This document shows, piece after piece, positions 25,395-36,011 of a stretch of DNA of 64,000 nt. The position numbers and the translations under genes are program-made. Within the stretch, counting starts at the first letter, position 1. Each line of letters starts with the position of its first letter. Location: positions 3,062,090 through 3,126,089 of the forward strand of contig CM001438.1 in the NCBI GenBank assembly GCA_000244995.1, in the 5' to 3' direction. Source of the DNA: Burkholderiales bacterium JOSHI_001. Its GTDB lineage: Bacteria > Pseudomonadota > Gammaproteobacteria > Burkholderiales > Burkholderiaceae_C. The notes below the pieces were generated by a model. That model was not told where the DNA came from and made no database searches. It was given only the letters and a program-made list of their open reading frames with translations.

Positions 25395-25592
25395 GGTTTG
25401 TCTCCAGGGTTCGAATGCAACGGCTCCGCACCATAGGCACAGGCTCTTACGAACCCCTTACTTTGCGCGCTGTCAGGCCGGCTTGCCACCTGGGGTTCAG
25501 CCCATGCGCCCCTGTCCAGCGCTGCGCCAAGGTGAAACGGCGCACCCCTAGAATGCGCCGCTTCGCTCCATCCTGCGCCGCCGACGCCCACC

Positions 25593-26195
25593 ATGAACCC
25601 AGGACCTCCAGAAACCCCATCCCGCCTGGGGCCGCTGCCCAAGCTGATTTTTGCCAGCCGCTGGCTGCAGTTGCCGCTGTACCTGGGCCTGATTCTGGCG
25701 CAGGCGGTGTACGTCTTCCACTTCTGGGTGGAACTGGTGCACCTGATCGAAGCCGCCTTCGGCAACCAGGCCGCGCTGGAGATGCTGGTCAAGAGCATCG
25801 GCTACAAGACCGACTCCCCGGTCATCAAGCTGAACGAAACCGTGATCATGCTGGTGGTGCTGGGGCTGATCGACGTGGTGATGATCAGCAACCTGCTCAT
25901 CATGGTGATCGTGGGCGGCTATGAAACCTTCGTCTCCCGCCTGAACCTGGAAGGCCACCCCGACCAGCCCGAGTGGTTGAGCCATGTCAACGCGTCGGTG
26001 CTGAAGGTGAAGCTGGCCACCGCCATCATCGGCATCAGTTCCATCCACCTGCTGAAGACCTTCATCAACGCCGACAACTACACCGAGAAGGTGCTGCTGT
26101 GGCAGACCCTGATCCACGTGGCCTTCCTGCTGTCGGCCATGGCCATTGCCTACACCGACCGGCTGCTGGGCGGGACCAAGGGCAATTCGCACTAG
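25593..26195 (+). CDS. YqhA/UPF0114 family inner-membrane protein
   Basis: A 200-residue membrane protein with three or four helices: LQLPLYLGLILAQAVYVFHF, IMLVVLGLIDVVMISNLLIM, and WQTLIHVAFLLSAMAIAYTD. The segment SNLLIMVIVGGYETFVSRL is the best-known UPF0114 signature. The function of YqhA is not established, although the fold and arrangement have suggested a small channel or transporter. It lies 90 bases upstream of the fumarase gene on the same strand, so they may share a transcript. Confidence 0.85.
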   Translation: MNPGPPETPSRLGPLPKLIFASRWLQLPLYLGLILAQAVYVFHFWVELVHLIEAAFGNQAALEMLVKSIGYKTDSPVIKLNETVIMLVVLGLIDVVMISNLLIMVIVGGYETFVSRLNLEGHPDQPEWLSHVNASVLKVKLATAIIGISSIHLLKTFINADNYTEKVLLWQTLIHVAFLLSAMAIAYTDRLLGGTKGNSH

Positions 26196-26285
26196 CCTGT
26201 GGCCGGGGCTCGGCCCCGGTCAGGCTGGTGTTGTGCTCGCTGGCTACACTCGGCCGGTCTTGACCTCCCGGCCCAGGAACCGCCC

Positions 26286-27818
26286 ATGAGCGCACCCACC
26301 ACCATCACCCGCGACCACCTGGTCGACAGCATTGCCGCCGCGCTGCAGTACATCAGCTACTACCACCCGGCCGACTACATCGCCCACCTGGCGCGCGCCT
26401 ACGAACGCGAGCAAAGCCCGGCGGCCAAGGACGCCATCGCGCAGATCCTCACCAACTCGAAGATGTGCGCCGAAGGCAAGCGCCCCATCTGCCAGGACAC
26501 CGGCATCGTCAACGTGTTCCTGAAGATCGGCATGAATGTGCGCTTTGCGGGCTGCGACGACGGCCTGGACAACGCCGTGAACGAAGGCGTGCGCCGTGGC
26601 TACCTGAACGCCGACAACCTGCTGCGCGCCAGCGTGCTGGACGACCCCATCTTCGCGCGCAAGAACACCAAGGACAACACGCCCGCGGTGCTGTACGTGG
26701 AACTGGTGCCCGGCAACACGGTGGACGTGACCGTGGCCGCCAAGGGCGGCGGCAGCGAAAACAAGAGCAAGGTCTACATGCTCAACCCCAGCGACGACAT
26801 CGTCGACTGGGTGCTCAAGACCGTGCCCACCATGGGCGCCGGCTGGTGCCCGCCGGGCATGCTGGGCATTGGCGTGGGCGGCACGGCCGAGAAGGCGGTG
26901 CTGATGGCCAAGCAGGCGCTGATGGACGACATCGACATGTACGAACTGCTGGAGCGCGGCCCCCAGAACAAGCTGGAGGAACTGCGCATCGAGCTGTACG
27001 AGAAGGTGAACGCGCTGGGCATCGGCGCGCAGGGCCTGGGCGGCCTGACCACGGTGCTGGATGTGAAGATCAAGACCTTCCCCACCCACGCCGCCAGCAA
27101 GCCGATCGCCATGATCCCGAACTGCGCCGCCACCCGGCATGCGCATTTCGTGCTGGACGGCTCCGGCCCCACCTACCTGGACCCGCCCAGCCTGGACCTG
27201 TGGCCCAACGTGAACTGGGCCCCCGACTACAACAAGAGCAAGAAGGTGGACCTGAACGCGCTGACGCCTGCCGAGGTGGCCAGTTGGAAGCCGGGCGACA
27301 CCCTGCTGCTGAACGGCAAGCTGCTCACCGGCCGCGACGCCGCGCACAAGCGCATCCAGGACATGCTGGCCAAGGGCGAAAAGCTGCCAGTGGACTTCAC
27401 CAACCGCGTCATCTACTACGTGGGCCCGGTGGACCCGGTGCGCGACGAGGTGGTGGGCCCCGCCGGCCCCACCACCGCCACCCGCATGGACAAGTTCACC
27501 CGCATGATGCTGGAAAAGACCGGCCTGATTGCCATGGTGGGCAAGGCCGAGCGCGGGCCGGTGGCCATCGAGGCCATCAAGGACGCCAGGAGCGCCTACC
27601 TGATGGCCGTGGGCGGTGCGGCCTACCTGGTGGCCAAGGCCATCAAGGGCGCCAAGGTGGTGGGCTTTGCCGACCTGGGCATGGAAGCCATCTACGAGTT
27701 CGACGTGAAGGACATGCCGGTCACCGTGGCGGTGGATTCGTCCGGCACCAGCGTGCACAACACCGGGCCGAAGGAATGGCAGGCCAAGATCGGCAAGATC
27801 CCGGTCGCGGTGGCCTGA
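26286..27818 (+). CDS. Class I fumarate hydratase (iron-sulfur, FumA/FumB type)
   Basis: A 510-residue oxygen-sensitive fumarase that hydrates fumarate to malate in the TCA cycle. The N-terminal alpha region has the first cluster Cys in ICQDTGIVNVF; a second is in AGWCPPGMLGIGVGG and a third in IPNCAATRHAHFVLDG. The C-terminal beta region carries the GPTTATRMDKF segment of the Fe-S hydro-lyase beta domain. Both halves are fused, as in FumA. ATG at 26286 chosen; the frame is open 29 codons upstream but without family character. A strong terminator follows. Confidence 0.95.
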   Translation: MSAPTTITRDHLVDSIAAALQYISYYHPADYIAHLARAYEREQSPAAKDAIAQILTNSKMCAEGKRPICQDTGIVNVFLKIGMNVRFAGCDDGLDNAVNEGVRRGYLNADNLLRASVLDDPIFARKNTKDNTPAVLYVELVPGNTVDVTVAAKGGGSENKSKVYMLNPSDDIVDWVLKTVPTMGAGWCPPGMLGIGVGGTAEKAVLMAKQALMDDIDMYELLERGPQNKLEELRIELYEKVNALGIGAQGLGGLTTVLDVKIKTFPTHAASKPIAMIPNCAATRHAHFVLDGSGPTYLDPPSLDLWPNVNWAPDYNKSKKVDLNALTPAEVASWKPGDTLLLNGKLLTGRDAAHKRIQDMLAKGEKLPVDFTNRVIYYVGPVDPVRDEVVGPAGPTTATRMDKFTRMMLEKTGLIAMVGKAERGPVAIEAIKDARSAYLMAVGGAAYLVAKAIKGAKVVGFADLGMEAIYEFDVKDMPVTVAVDSSGTSVHNTGPKEWQAKIGKIPVAVA

Positions 27819-27859
27819 CCATCGACCGCGCGGCGCCGCCAGCGCCCGCCAAGAAGAAA

Positions 27860-27887
27860 GGGCGCCCCGTCACCGGGGCGCCCTTTT
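27860..27887 (+). terminator. Rho-independent terminator after fumarase
   Basis: A perfect GC stem (GGGCGCCCCG paired with CGGGGCGCCC, loop TCAC) is followed by TTTT. It lies 42 bases past the fumarase stop and also has an A-containing flank, so it may help end the convergent PEP-CTERM transcript. Confidence 0.9.
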
Positions 27888-27916
27888 CACTTCAGCGCTT
27901 TGGGGTCGCGAAAAAC

Positions 27917-28513
27917 TCAGTCCTGGGCGCGGCGGCGGCGCGACACCAGCGCGGCGACGCCACCCAGCATCAGGGCCCAGGTGGCGGGCTCGGGCACCGG
28001 CACGGGGTTGGTCCACAGGGAAACCTCAGCCACCGAGTAGCTGCTGTCCCCGCCCGTGGCGCGCACGCGCAGGAAGGCGGCGTTCACGGGGGCGAAGTCC
28101 AGGGTGGCAACGTAGTCGATGTTGCCCGGGACGTTGAAGCTGTCGAAGTAGTCCATGCCGCCGGGGGACACCGGCACGTTGCCGGCCGTGCGGTTGATGC
28201 TGCCCAGCGTGAACCAGGTGCTGTTGTCCAGCGACCGCTCGATCAGGTAGTCGTCGTTGTTGTCGACCACGATGGCAATGTCCATCAGCTGGAAGGTGCC
28301 GCCCAGGGCCAGGTTCACCCGGCCCGAGGTGCCTTCCCAGAAGGCGCTGCGGTCGGTCCAGCTGGTGCCTTCGCCGTCCAGCAGCGTGGGGTCCACGCCG
28401 TCCATGGCCGCGGCGCAGTTGACGACACCGCCCGAGCAGCTCACGGTGGGTGCGGCGGCCTGGGCCAGGGTGGACAAGGCGGCCAGCGCGACAGCGGCAA
28501 GAACGGTACGCAT
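27917..28513 (-). CDS. PEP-CTERM exported protein with a discoidin/lectin-like body
   Basis: A 198-residue precursor with signal peptide (TVLAAVALAALSTLAQA) and a C-terminal sorting tag VPEPATWALMLGGVAAL followed by basic SRRRR. The tag is the PEP-CTERM anchor that is cut by the exosortase system during export. The body has beta-strand character with LGGTFQLMDIAIVVDNNDDY and SLDNSTWFTLGSI, reminiscent of F5/8-type (discoidin) ligand-binding domains; that is a weak resemblance. Two cysteines near the N-terminus (SCSGGVVNC) may form a disulfide. No exosortase gene is in the window. Confidence 0.85.
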   Translation of the reverse strand: MRTVLAAVALAALSTLAQAAAPTVSCSGGVVNCAAAMDGVDPTLLDGEGTSWTDRSAFWEGTSGRVNLALGGTFQLMDIAIVVDNNDDYLIERSLDNSTWFTLGSINRTAGNVPVSPGGMDYFDSFNVPGNIDYVATLDFAPVNAAFLRVRATGGDSSYSVAEVSLWTNPVPVPEPATWALMLGGVAALVSRRRRAQD

Positions 28514-28629
28514 CCAAGGACTCCGGGGGTGTTTTGTTGCTGTGAATTCTCAGCCCTGCCCCCGGTGCCAAGCCCCCCTGGACCACGGGGGCGCCGGGCC
28601 CCGTGCCCCCGGAACGTGTGGCAGATTGC

Positions 28630-29874
28630 TCAGTCCGTCGCGGGTCGCGGCGCGCGGTGCAGCACACGCTGAGGAAAAGGGATCTCCACCCCCGCCGCGC
28701 TCAGTGCGGCCAGCACCACCAGGTTCACCTGGGAGCGCACGTTGCCGGTGCCGTTGCCCGGGTCGGCAATCCAGTACACCAGGGTCAACTCCAGCCCGTC
28801 GGCCGCAAAGTTGGACAGCTGCGCCGCCGGCGCCGGGTCGGCCAGCACGCGCTCCACGGTCGCGATCCGGGCTTCCAGCTGCGGCAGCAGCGCCGACAGG
28901 TCGGTGCCGTAGGCCACCTGCACCACCGTGGTCTGGGCCACCTTGGGGTCGGCGAAGGACGAGCTTTCCACCCGCTGGGTGATCAGCATCTCGTTGGGCA
29001 CGATGGATTCACGCCCGTTGACCGCCCGGATGACGGTGTAGCGGGTGGTGATGTCGCTGATGCGGCCCTCGAAGCCGTCCACCTTCACCACGTCGCCGAT
29101 GCGCATGCTGCGCTCGGCCAGGATGACGAAGCCGCTGACGTAGTTGGCCGCCAGCTTCTGCAGCCCGAAGCCCAGGCCCACGCCCACCGCGCCGCCCATC
29201 ACCGACAGGGCCGCCAGCGGAATGCCCGCGGCCGACAGCGCCAGCAGCAACCCCACCAGCAGCAGCAGCGCACGCGTGCCGTTGGCGGCGATCTTGCGCA
29301 CCGACAGGTCCACGTCCATGCCGTCGGCGTGCAGCAGACGGGCTTCGATGGACGCCGACAGCCACAGCATCAGCAGCATCACCACCAGCGCCGACAGGGC
29401 CCCTTCGATCAGGCTGCGCAGCGACACGTCGGTGCCGGCCAGCTTCCAGTGCACCTCGTCCAGCATCTGCAGCAGCTGCGGCAGCAGGCCGGTGAGCCAC
29501 AGCACCAGCACGCCCCACACCACCCAGGACAGGCTGCGCTCGAAGGCCCGCGCCAGGCCGCTCTTCGGGAAGGCCTGGTGCATCACCTGCCCCACCACCC
29601 GCACCGCCGCCAGGCTGGCCAGGATGGGCACCGCCAGCTTGAACACCGCGATCGGCAGGTGCCCGGCCAGGGCCCAGCGCGCCACCAGCGCGGCCAACAG
29701 CGCCAGCAGCGGAAACAGCACGCCGTCGTAGCCGCGGTGGCCCAGCCACACGCTCTGGGCCGCGTTGCCCACCCGGCGCCGCATGGCAAACACCAGGCCG
29801 CCGGCCAGCGCCAGGCACAGCAGCAACACGCCGGTTTCGGCCAGGGCGGTGGGCGCCAGCAGGGGCGCCAGCAA
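28630..29874 (-). CDS. MscS-family mechanosensitive ion channel
   Basis: About 414 residues, with five or more membrane helices in the first 220, then the pore-lining MscS helix (GAVGVGLGFGLQKLAANYVSG) and the cytoplasmic beta domain (MRIGDVVKVDGFEGRISDIT, GRESIVPNEMLI). MscS channels open under membrane tension to release osmolytes. There is no ATG: a TTG at 29874 is the best start, preceded by GAGCGAG. The frame is open upstream through LTLQDSLSEL, so a CTG start overlapping the deacetylase stop region is conceivable. It lies 37 bases downstream of the deacetylase-family gene and is probably co-transcribed. Confidence 0.88.
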   Translation of the reverse strand: MLAPLLAPTALAETGVLLLCLALAGGLVFAMRRRVGNAAQSVWLGHRGYDGVLFPLLALLAALVARWALAGHLPIAVFKLAVPILASLAAVRVVGQVMHQAFPKSGLARAFERSLSWVVWGVLVLWLTGLLPQLLQMLDEVHWKLAGTDVSLRSLIEGALSALVVMLLMLWLSASIEARLLHADGMDVDLSVRKIAANGTRALLLLVGLLLALSAAGIPLAALSVMGGAVGVGLGFGLQKLAANYVSGFVILAERSMRIGDVVKVDGFEGRISDITTRYTVIRAVNGRESIVPNEMLITQRVESSSFADPKVAQTTVVQVAYGTDLSALLPQLEARIATVERVLADPAPAAQLSNFAADGLELTLVYWIADPGNGTGNVRSQVNLVVLAALSAAGVEIPFPQRVLHRAPRPATD

Positions 29875-29911
29875 CTCGCTCAGGCTGTCCTGCAGGGTCA
29901 GCTTGCGCCCC

Positions 29912-30847
29912 TCACACGTCGGCCAGCACGCGCAGGTGCGTGGCCACGCTGCGCGCCAGCGCCGACAGGTTGTAGCCGCCTTCCAGGCAGGACACGATGC
30001 GGCCCTGGCTGTGGCGCATGGCCAGGGCCTTCAGGCGCCGGGTGATCCAGTCGTAATCGGCCTCCACCAGGCCCAGCTGGCCCAGGTCGTCCTCGCGGTG
30101 GGCGTCGAAGCCCGCACTGATGAAGATCATCTCGGGCTTGAACTCCTCCAGGCGGGGCATCCACATGGCGTCGATGATCTCGCGGATCTCGCCGCCCTTG
30201 GTGTAGGGCGGGATCGGCACGTTGACCATGTTGGTGCCCTTGGGCACCGCCCCGTTGCCGGGGTACAGCGGGTGCTGGAAGAAGCTGGCCATCAGGATGC
30301 GGTCGTCGCCCGCGATGATGTCCTCGGTGCCGTTGCCGTGGTGCACGTCGAAGTCGATGATGGCCACGCGCTTGGCGCCCAGCACGTCCAGCGCATGGCG
30401 CGCGCCGATGGCCACGTTGTTGAAGAAACAAAAGCCCATGGTCTCGTCGCGCGTGGCGTGGTGGCCGGGCGGGCGCACCGCGCAGAAGGCGTTCTCCACC
30501 TCGCGGCGCCACACCGCTTCGGTGGCCGCCACCGCGGCGCCTGCGGCGCGCAGCGCAGCGCGCCAGGTGCCGGGGCAGACCACGGTGTCGGGGTCCAGCG
30601 CACGGGCTTCGCCGGTCAGCTGCACCTGCTCCATGAATTCACGCAGTTGCATCACGTAGCCCGCGGTGTGGGCCCGCTCGATCTGCTCCAGCGTGGCCTG
30701 GGGCGGGTCGCGGTGCGCCAGCGCCATGTCCAGGCCGGTGGCCAGAAGGTGGTCGGCGATGGCGTCCAGGCGCTGCGGGCACTCGGGGTGGCCGGCACCC
30801 ATGTCGTGCATACGGCACTCGGGGTGGCTGTAGAAGGCGGTGGACAT
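29912..30847 (-). CDS. Histone-deacetylase-family zinc hydrolase (acetoin-utilisation/acetylpolyamine amidohydrolase type)
   Basis: A 311-residue class II-type deacetylase fold. Catalytic histidines are in RPPGHHAT (H129, H130). The zinc ligands are D167 and H169 in DFDVHHGNGT and D248 in SAGFDAHRED. EGGYNL near the C-terminus closes the pocket. Bacterial members deacetylate polyamines, acetoin-pathway proteins or unknown amides; which one is not determinable here. The ATG at 30847 gives the usual STAFYSHPEC start; 13 further codons upstream are likely untranslated. It is divergent from moxR with only 37 bases between starts. Confidence 0.9.
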   Translation of the reverse strand: MSTAFYSHPECRMHDMGAGHPECPQRLDAIADHLLATGLDMALAHRDPPQATLEQIERAHTAGYVMQLREFMEQVQLTGEARALDPDTVVCPGTWRAALRAAGAAVAATEAVWRREVENAFCAVRPPGHHATRDETMGFCFFNNVAIGARHALDVLGAKRVAIIDFDVHHGNGTEDIIAGDDRILMASFFQHPLYPGNGAVPKGTNMVNVPIPPYTKGGEIREIIDAMWMPRLEEFKPEMIFISAGFDAHREDDLGQLGLVEADYDWITRRLKALAMRHSQGRIVSCLEGGYNLSALARSVATHLRVLADV

Positions 30848-30884
30848 GGCTTGTCTCAACTTCTTTTCGGGTATGGTGCCGCGC

Positions 30885-31810
<926 letters not shown>

Positions 31811-31814
<4 letters not shown>

Positions 31815-32809
31815 CAGCGGTGGCGGCGCCGGGCCTGGGCGCGCGGGCGCGCGCACGGGCCAGCAACTGGTTCGTCAACCGCCTGCCGCGCAGCGACACC
31901 CAGTCGCTGCACCAGGGCAACATCTACATCGTGCCCAGCGTGGGTGGCTTTGCCTTCGCCGCCACGCTGCTGGTGATGCTGCTGGCCAGCATCAACTACC
32001 AGCTGAACCTGGGCTACCTGCTCACCTTCCTGCTGGCCGGCTGCGCGGGAGTGTCCATGCACCTCACCCATGGCACGCTGCGCGGGCTGACCCTGCGCGT
32101 GAAGGCGCCGCCGCCGGGCTTTGCCGGCGACAGCGCCCCGATCGAGCTGGTGCTCACCAGCCCCGACAGCACGCGCCACGGCATCGGCCTGGCGGTGCGC
32201 GAGGCCCAGCCCTACCACTTCGCCTGGTGCGACGTGCCGGCCCAGGGCAGCGCCACGGCGCATGTCACTTTCGCGCTGCCGCACCGCGGTCTTCATGCCT
32301 TGCCCACGCTGGTGGCCGAAACCCGCTTCCCGCTGGGCCTTTTTCGCGCCTGGACGGTGCTGCGGCCGGCCGCCCAGGCCCTGGCCTGGCCGCGCCCCGA
32401 GCCCGGCCTGACCGCCCTGCCCCCGGCCAGCCCCACGCCCGGCGCCGGGCCCACCCAGCGCAGCAGCCAGGGCGGTGAATTCGACGGCGTGCGCAGCTAC
32501 CGCCGCGGTGACACCCTGCGCCAGGTGGTGTGGAAGAAGGTGGCCCGCACCGGCGAACTGGTGGCCCGCGACAGCAGCGAAAACGCCAGCCGCGAGCTGT
32601 GGCTGGACTATGCCGACACCGCCGGCAAGGACCCCGAGCAGCGCTTGTCCCGCCTGGCCGCCTGGGTGCTGGCGGCCGAACGCCAGGGCCTGGTGTTCGG
32701 GCTGCGCCTGCCCGGCCTGCAACTGCCGCCTGCCACCGGCGACGCCCAGCGTCGCGCCGCGCTGGACGCATTGGCCTTGTGGCAACCCGGCGGCGGGCCC
32801 CCGGCATGA
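31811..32809 (+). CDS. DUF58-domain membrane protein
   Basis: A 332-residue protein starting at a GTG that overlaps the moxR stop (GTGA). Two hydrophobic helices near residues 45-80 (VGGFAFAATLLVMLLAS and LGYLLTFLLAGCAGVSM) are followed by a cytoplasmic domain with the DUF58 hallmark YRRGDTLRQVVWKKVARTGE, then LVARD. DUF58 proteins partner with MoxR and transglutaminase proteins in many bacteria, where they are linked to envelope or stress functions; the mechanism is unknown. It overlaps the transglutaminase gene by ATGA. Confidence 0.88.
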
Positions 32810-34884
32810 TCGACACCACCCAGCGACTGCTGCCGCGCTGGCCCGGCTGGGCCGCGCTGCCGCGCGAGGCGCGCGACACCCTGTTCCTGCTGGGCGTGAT
32901 CGGCTGGACCGTGCTGCCGCACCTGACCCACCTGCCGCTGTGGTGCGGTGCCCTCACCGCGCTGGTGCTGGCCTGGCGTGCGCACCTGGCGGTGAGCAAC
33001 GCCAACCTGCCGGGGCGCGCTTCGGTGGTGATGGTGCTGGTGGTGGCCGCGGGGCTGACGCTGTGGTCCGAACGCACCTTGCTGGGCAAGGACGCCGGGG
33101 TCACCATGCTGGTGGTGCTGATGGCGCTGAAGACCTTGGAGCTGCGCGCCCGGCGCGACGCGCTGGTGGTGTTCTTCCTGGGCTTCTTCCTGGTGCTGAC
33201 GCATTTCCTGTATTCGCAGTCGCTCATCACCGCGCTGGCCATGCTGGTGTCAGTGTGGGGTCTGCTCACTGCGCTGGTGCTGGCCCACATGCCGGTGGGC
33301 CGCCCGGCGTTGAAGCAGGCCGGCGGCCTGGCGCTGCGCTCGGCCCTGCTGGGTGCGCCCATCATGGTGCTGCTGTTCCTGCTGTTCCCGCGCTTCGCGC
33401 CGCTGTGGGGCGTGCCGGGTGACGCCGGCGGGCGCACCGGGCTGTCGGGCACCATGGAACTGGGCAATGTGGCCGACCTGGCCAACGACGACAGCATCGC
33501 CTTTCGCATCCGCTTTCTCGATGGCAACGCGCCGCCGCCGCAGGCGCTGTACTTCCGCGGCCCGGTGCTCAACCGCTTCGACGGCCTGCAGTGGAGTTCC
33601 GACCACAACCAGCGTGCCGGCCTGGGCCGCTGGGCCGACGCCGCCCCGCAGGTGCAGACCGCCGGCGCGGCGGTGCGTTACGAAATGACGCTGGAACCCA
33701 TCCGCCAGCCCCTGCTGCCGCTGCTGGAGGCCACCCCGCTGCGCGCCGACGCCCTGCCCCGCGTGCCCGGCTGGATGCTCACGCCCGGGCCCGACCTCAC
33801 CTGGCGCACCGACCGCATCGTGAGCGAGCGGCTGCGCTTCAGCGCCACCGCCTGGCCCAGCTTCCGCTATGGACAGCAGGTGCCCCTGATGGCGCTGCGC
33901 GATGCGGTGCGCCTGCCGTCGGGCTTCAACCCGCGCAGCCTGGCCTGGGCCGCCGAGCTGCGGCGCGACCCGCGCTACGCCACCGCCGACGGCCGCACGC
34001 TGGCGCAGGCGCTGCTGGCCCACATCCGCACCGGCGGCTACACCTACACCCTGTCGCCCGGCACCTACGGCACCCAGTCCATCGACGAGTTCTGGCTCGA
34101 CCGCAAGCAGGGCTTCTGCGAACACTTCGCCGCCAGCTTCGTGGTGCTGATGCGCGCGATGGACATCCCGGCTCGCGTGGTGACCGGCTACCAGGGCACC
34201 GACCCCGAGCCGGTGGACGGCTACCACGTGGTGCGCCAAAGCCATGCCCACGCCTGGGCCGAGTACTGGCAGGCCGAAGACGGCTGGGTGCGCGTGGACC
34301 CCACCGCCGCGGTGGCGCCCGACCGCGTGGTGCGCAGCCGCAGCCTGCCGCCGGTGCCCGGCCTGGTGGCCGAGGCGCTGGGCACCGTCAGCCCCGAACT
34401 GCTGGCCCACCTGCGCGAAGGCTGGGAGTCCATGAACAACCGCTGGAACCAGTGGGTGCTGAGCTATTCGCGCACCCAGCAGTTCGACCTGCTGTCGCGC
34501 CTGGGTGTGAAGGCGCCCGACTGGACCGACCTGGGCCGCGTGCTGGTGCTGCTGCTGGCCGCCGGCGCCCTGGCCGGCGTGGCCTGGGCCAGCTGGGACC
34601 GCCACCGCCAGGACCCCTGGGCCCGGCTGCAGCGCCGAGTGCGCGAACGCCTGGCCCGCCTGGGCCTGGCGGCACAACCCCACCAGACGCCACGCGCCCT
34701 GGCCGACCTGGTGCGCCGCTGCCTGGGCGAGGACGCACAGGCGCTGGCGCAACAACTGGACGGGCTGGACCGCGCGCGTTATGGCCAGGGCAGCCTGCGC
34801 CGCCCGGACCCGGCCTGGTGGAGCGCCTTCGCGCGCGAGGCCGATCGCCTGGCCGCGGCGGCCCGCGGCACGCGCTCGGGATAA
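32806..34884 (+). CDS. tgpA: TgpA-like membrane transglutaminase (DUF3488 + transglutaminase core)
   Basis: A 692-residue membrane protein. The first 200 residues hold five or six helices (DUF3488). A periplasmic domain follows with an intact transglutaminase triad: C438 in KQGFCEHFA, H482 in SHAHAWAEYW and D498 in WVRVDPTAAV. A further helix (VLLLAAGALAGVAWASW) near 565 precedes a cytoplasmic tail. TgpA of Pseudomonas aeruginosa has this architecture and is reported as essential, acting in the periplasm. The start and stop both overlap neighbouring genes, so the operon is tightly coupled. It is the third gene after moxR and DUF58. Confidence 0.9.
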   Translation: MIDTTQRLLPRWPGWAALPREARDTLFLLGVIGWTVLPHLTHLPLWCGALTALVLAWRAHLAVSNANLPGRASVVMVLVVAAGLTLWSERTLLGKDAGVTMLVVLMALKTLELRARRDALVVFFLGFFLVLTHFLYSQSLITALAMLVSVWGLLTALVLAHMPVGRPALKQAGGLALRSALLGAPIMVLLFLLFPRFAPLWGVPGDAGGRTGLSGTMELGNVADLANDDSIAFRIRFLDGNAPPPQALYFRGPVLNRFDGLQWSSDHNQRAGLGRWADAAPQVQTAGAAVRYEMTLEPIRQPLLPLLEATPLRADALPRVPGWMLTPGPDLTWRTDRIVSERLRFSATAWPSFRYGQQVPLMALRDAVRLPSGFNPRSLAWAAELRRDPRYATADGRTLAQALLAHIRTGGYTYTLSPGTYGTQSIDEFWLDRKQGFCEHFAASFVVLMRAMDIPARVVTGYQGTDPEPVDGYHVVRQSHAHAWAEYWQAEDGWVRVDPTAAVAPDRVVRSRSLPPVPGLVAEALGTVSPELLAHLREGWESMNNRWNQWVLSYSRTQQFDLLSRLGVKAPDWTDLGRVLVLLLAAGALAGVAWASWDRHRQDPWARLQRRVRERLARLGLAAQPHQTPRALADLVRRCLGEDAQALAQQLDGLDRARYGQGSLRRPDPAWWSAFAREADRLAAAARGTRSG

Positions 34885-36011
34885 TGCGCCGCATGCCTTG
34901 CCGACCCCTTTGCCGAGCTGTTTCAGCCTGCGCCACCCTGGCGACCCTGGCCACCCTGACCCTGGCCGCGCCAGACACCGCGCAGGCTGCGCGCGCCAAG
35001 CGCGCCGCGGCGGTGCGCGAAGACAGTGCTCCGGACAGCGTCACCTACGGCCGGCGCGAAGATGTGCAGCGTTTCGCGCAGGACGTGGCCGAACGCCGCG
35101 GCCTGCCCGTGGACGTGGTGAGCGCGGCCCTGGCCCAGGCCCGCTACCTGCCCACGGTGGCGCGGCTGATCATGCCGCCGCGCGCCGGCACGGCCAAGAA
35201 CTGGGCCGCCTACCGTGCCCGCTTCCTGGAGCCCGAACGCGTGCGCGCCGGCCTGGCCTTCTGGCGCCAGCACGAGGCCTGGCTGGAACAGGCCCAGGCG
35301 CGCTTTGGCGTGCCGGCGTCCATCGTGGTGGGCATCATCGGCGTGGAAACCTTCTACGGCCGCGTGATGGGCGACTTCCGCGTCATCGACGCGCTGGCCA
35401 CCCTGAGCTTTGACTTCCCGCCCGGGCGCAAGGACAAGAGCGGCTTCTTCCGGGAAGAACTGGAAAGCCTGCTGGTGCTGGCCCTGCGCGACGGGCAGGA
35501 CCCCTTGTCGCTGCGCGGATCCTTTGCCGGTGCCATGGGCCTGCCGCAGTTCATGCCCGGCAGCCACCTGAGGTACGCGCTGGACTTCGACCGCGACGGC
35601 CGCATCGACCTGGCCCGCAGCGGCGCCGACGCCATCGGCAGCGTCGCCAGCTACCTGGCCGGCCACGGCTGGAAACGCGACATGCCCACCCACTATGACG
35701 TGGCGGTGCCGGTGGACGCGGCCGACCGAGCGGCGCTGCTGGGCCCGGACATCCTGCCCAGCTTCACACCGGCGCAGTTCGCAGAGCGCGGCGCGCTGCT
35801 GTCGCCCGCTGGCCAGCAGCACGAGGGTTCGCTGGCCCTGGTGGAATTGCAGAACGGCAGTGCCGCGCCCAGCTACTACGCCGGCACCGAGAACTTCTAC
35901 GCCGTGACGCGCTACAACTGGAGCAGCTACTACGCCTTTGCGGTGATCGACCTGGCCGCCGCGGTGGAGGCCGCGCGCCGCGCCAGCGGGGTCACACCGG
36001 CAGCACAGTGA
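34884..36011 (+). CDS. mltB: Lytic murein transglycosylase B family (MltB-like)
   Basis: A 375-residue exported transglycosylase that cleaves peptidoglycan glycan strands to 1,6-anhydro ends. The signal region is followed by the GH103 (MltB-type) domain; the catalytic acid is E155 in GIIGVETFYGRVMGDFRV. Further family segments are SFAGAMGLPQFMPGS and FDRDGRIDL (like the calcium-binding EF loop of Slt35), and the YYAGTENFYAVTRYNWS stretch near the end. No lipobox cysteine, so it is probably soluble. Its ATG begins inside the tgpA stop codon (TAATG). The last 20 bases overlap the convergent transglutaminase gene. Confidence 0.9.
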   Translation: MRRMPCRPLCRAVSACATLATLATLTLAAPDTAQAARAKRAAAVREDSAPDSVTYGRREDVQRFAQDVAERRGLPVDVVSAALAQARYLPTVARLIMPPRAGTAKNWAAYRARFLEPERVRAGLAFWRQHEAWLEQAQARFGVPASIVVGIIGVETFYGRVMGDFRVIDALATLSFDFPPGRKDKSGFFREELESLLVLALRDGQDPLSLRGSFAGAMGLPQFMPGSHLRYALDFDRDGRIDLARSGADAIGSVASYLAGHGWKRDMPTHYDVAVPVDAADRAALLGPDILPSFTPAQFAERGALLSPAGQQHEGSLALVELQNGSAAPSYYAGTENFYAVTRYNWSSYYAFAVIDLAAAVEAARRASGVTPAAQ

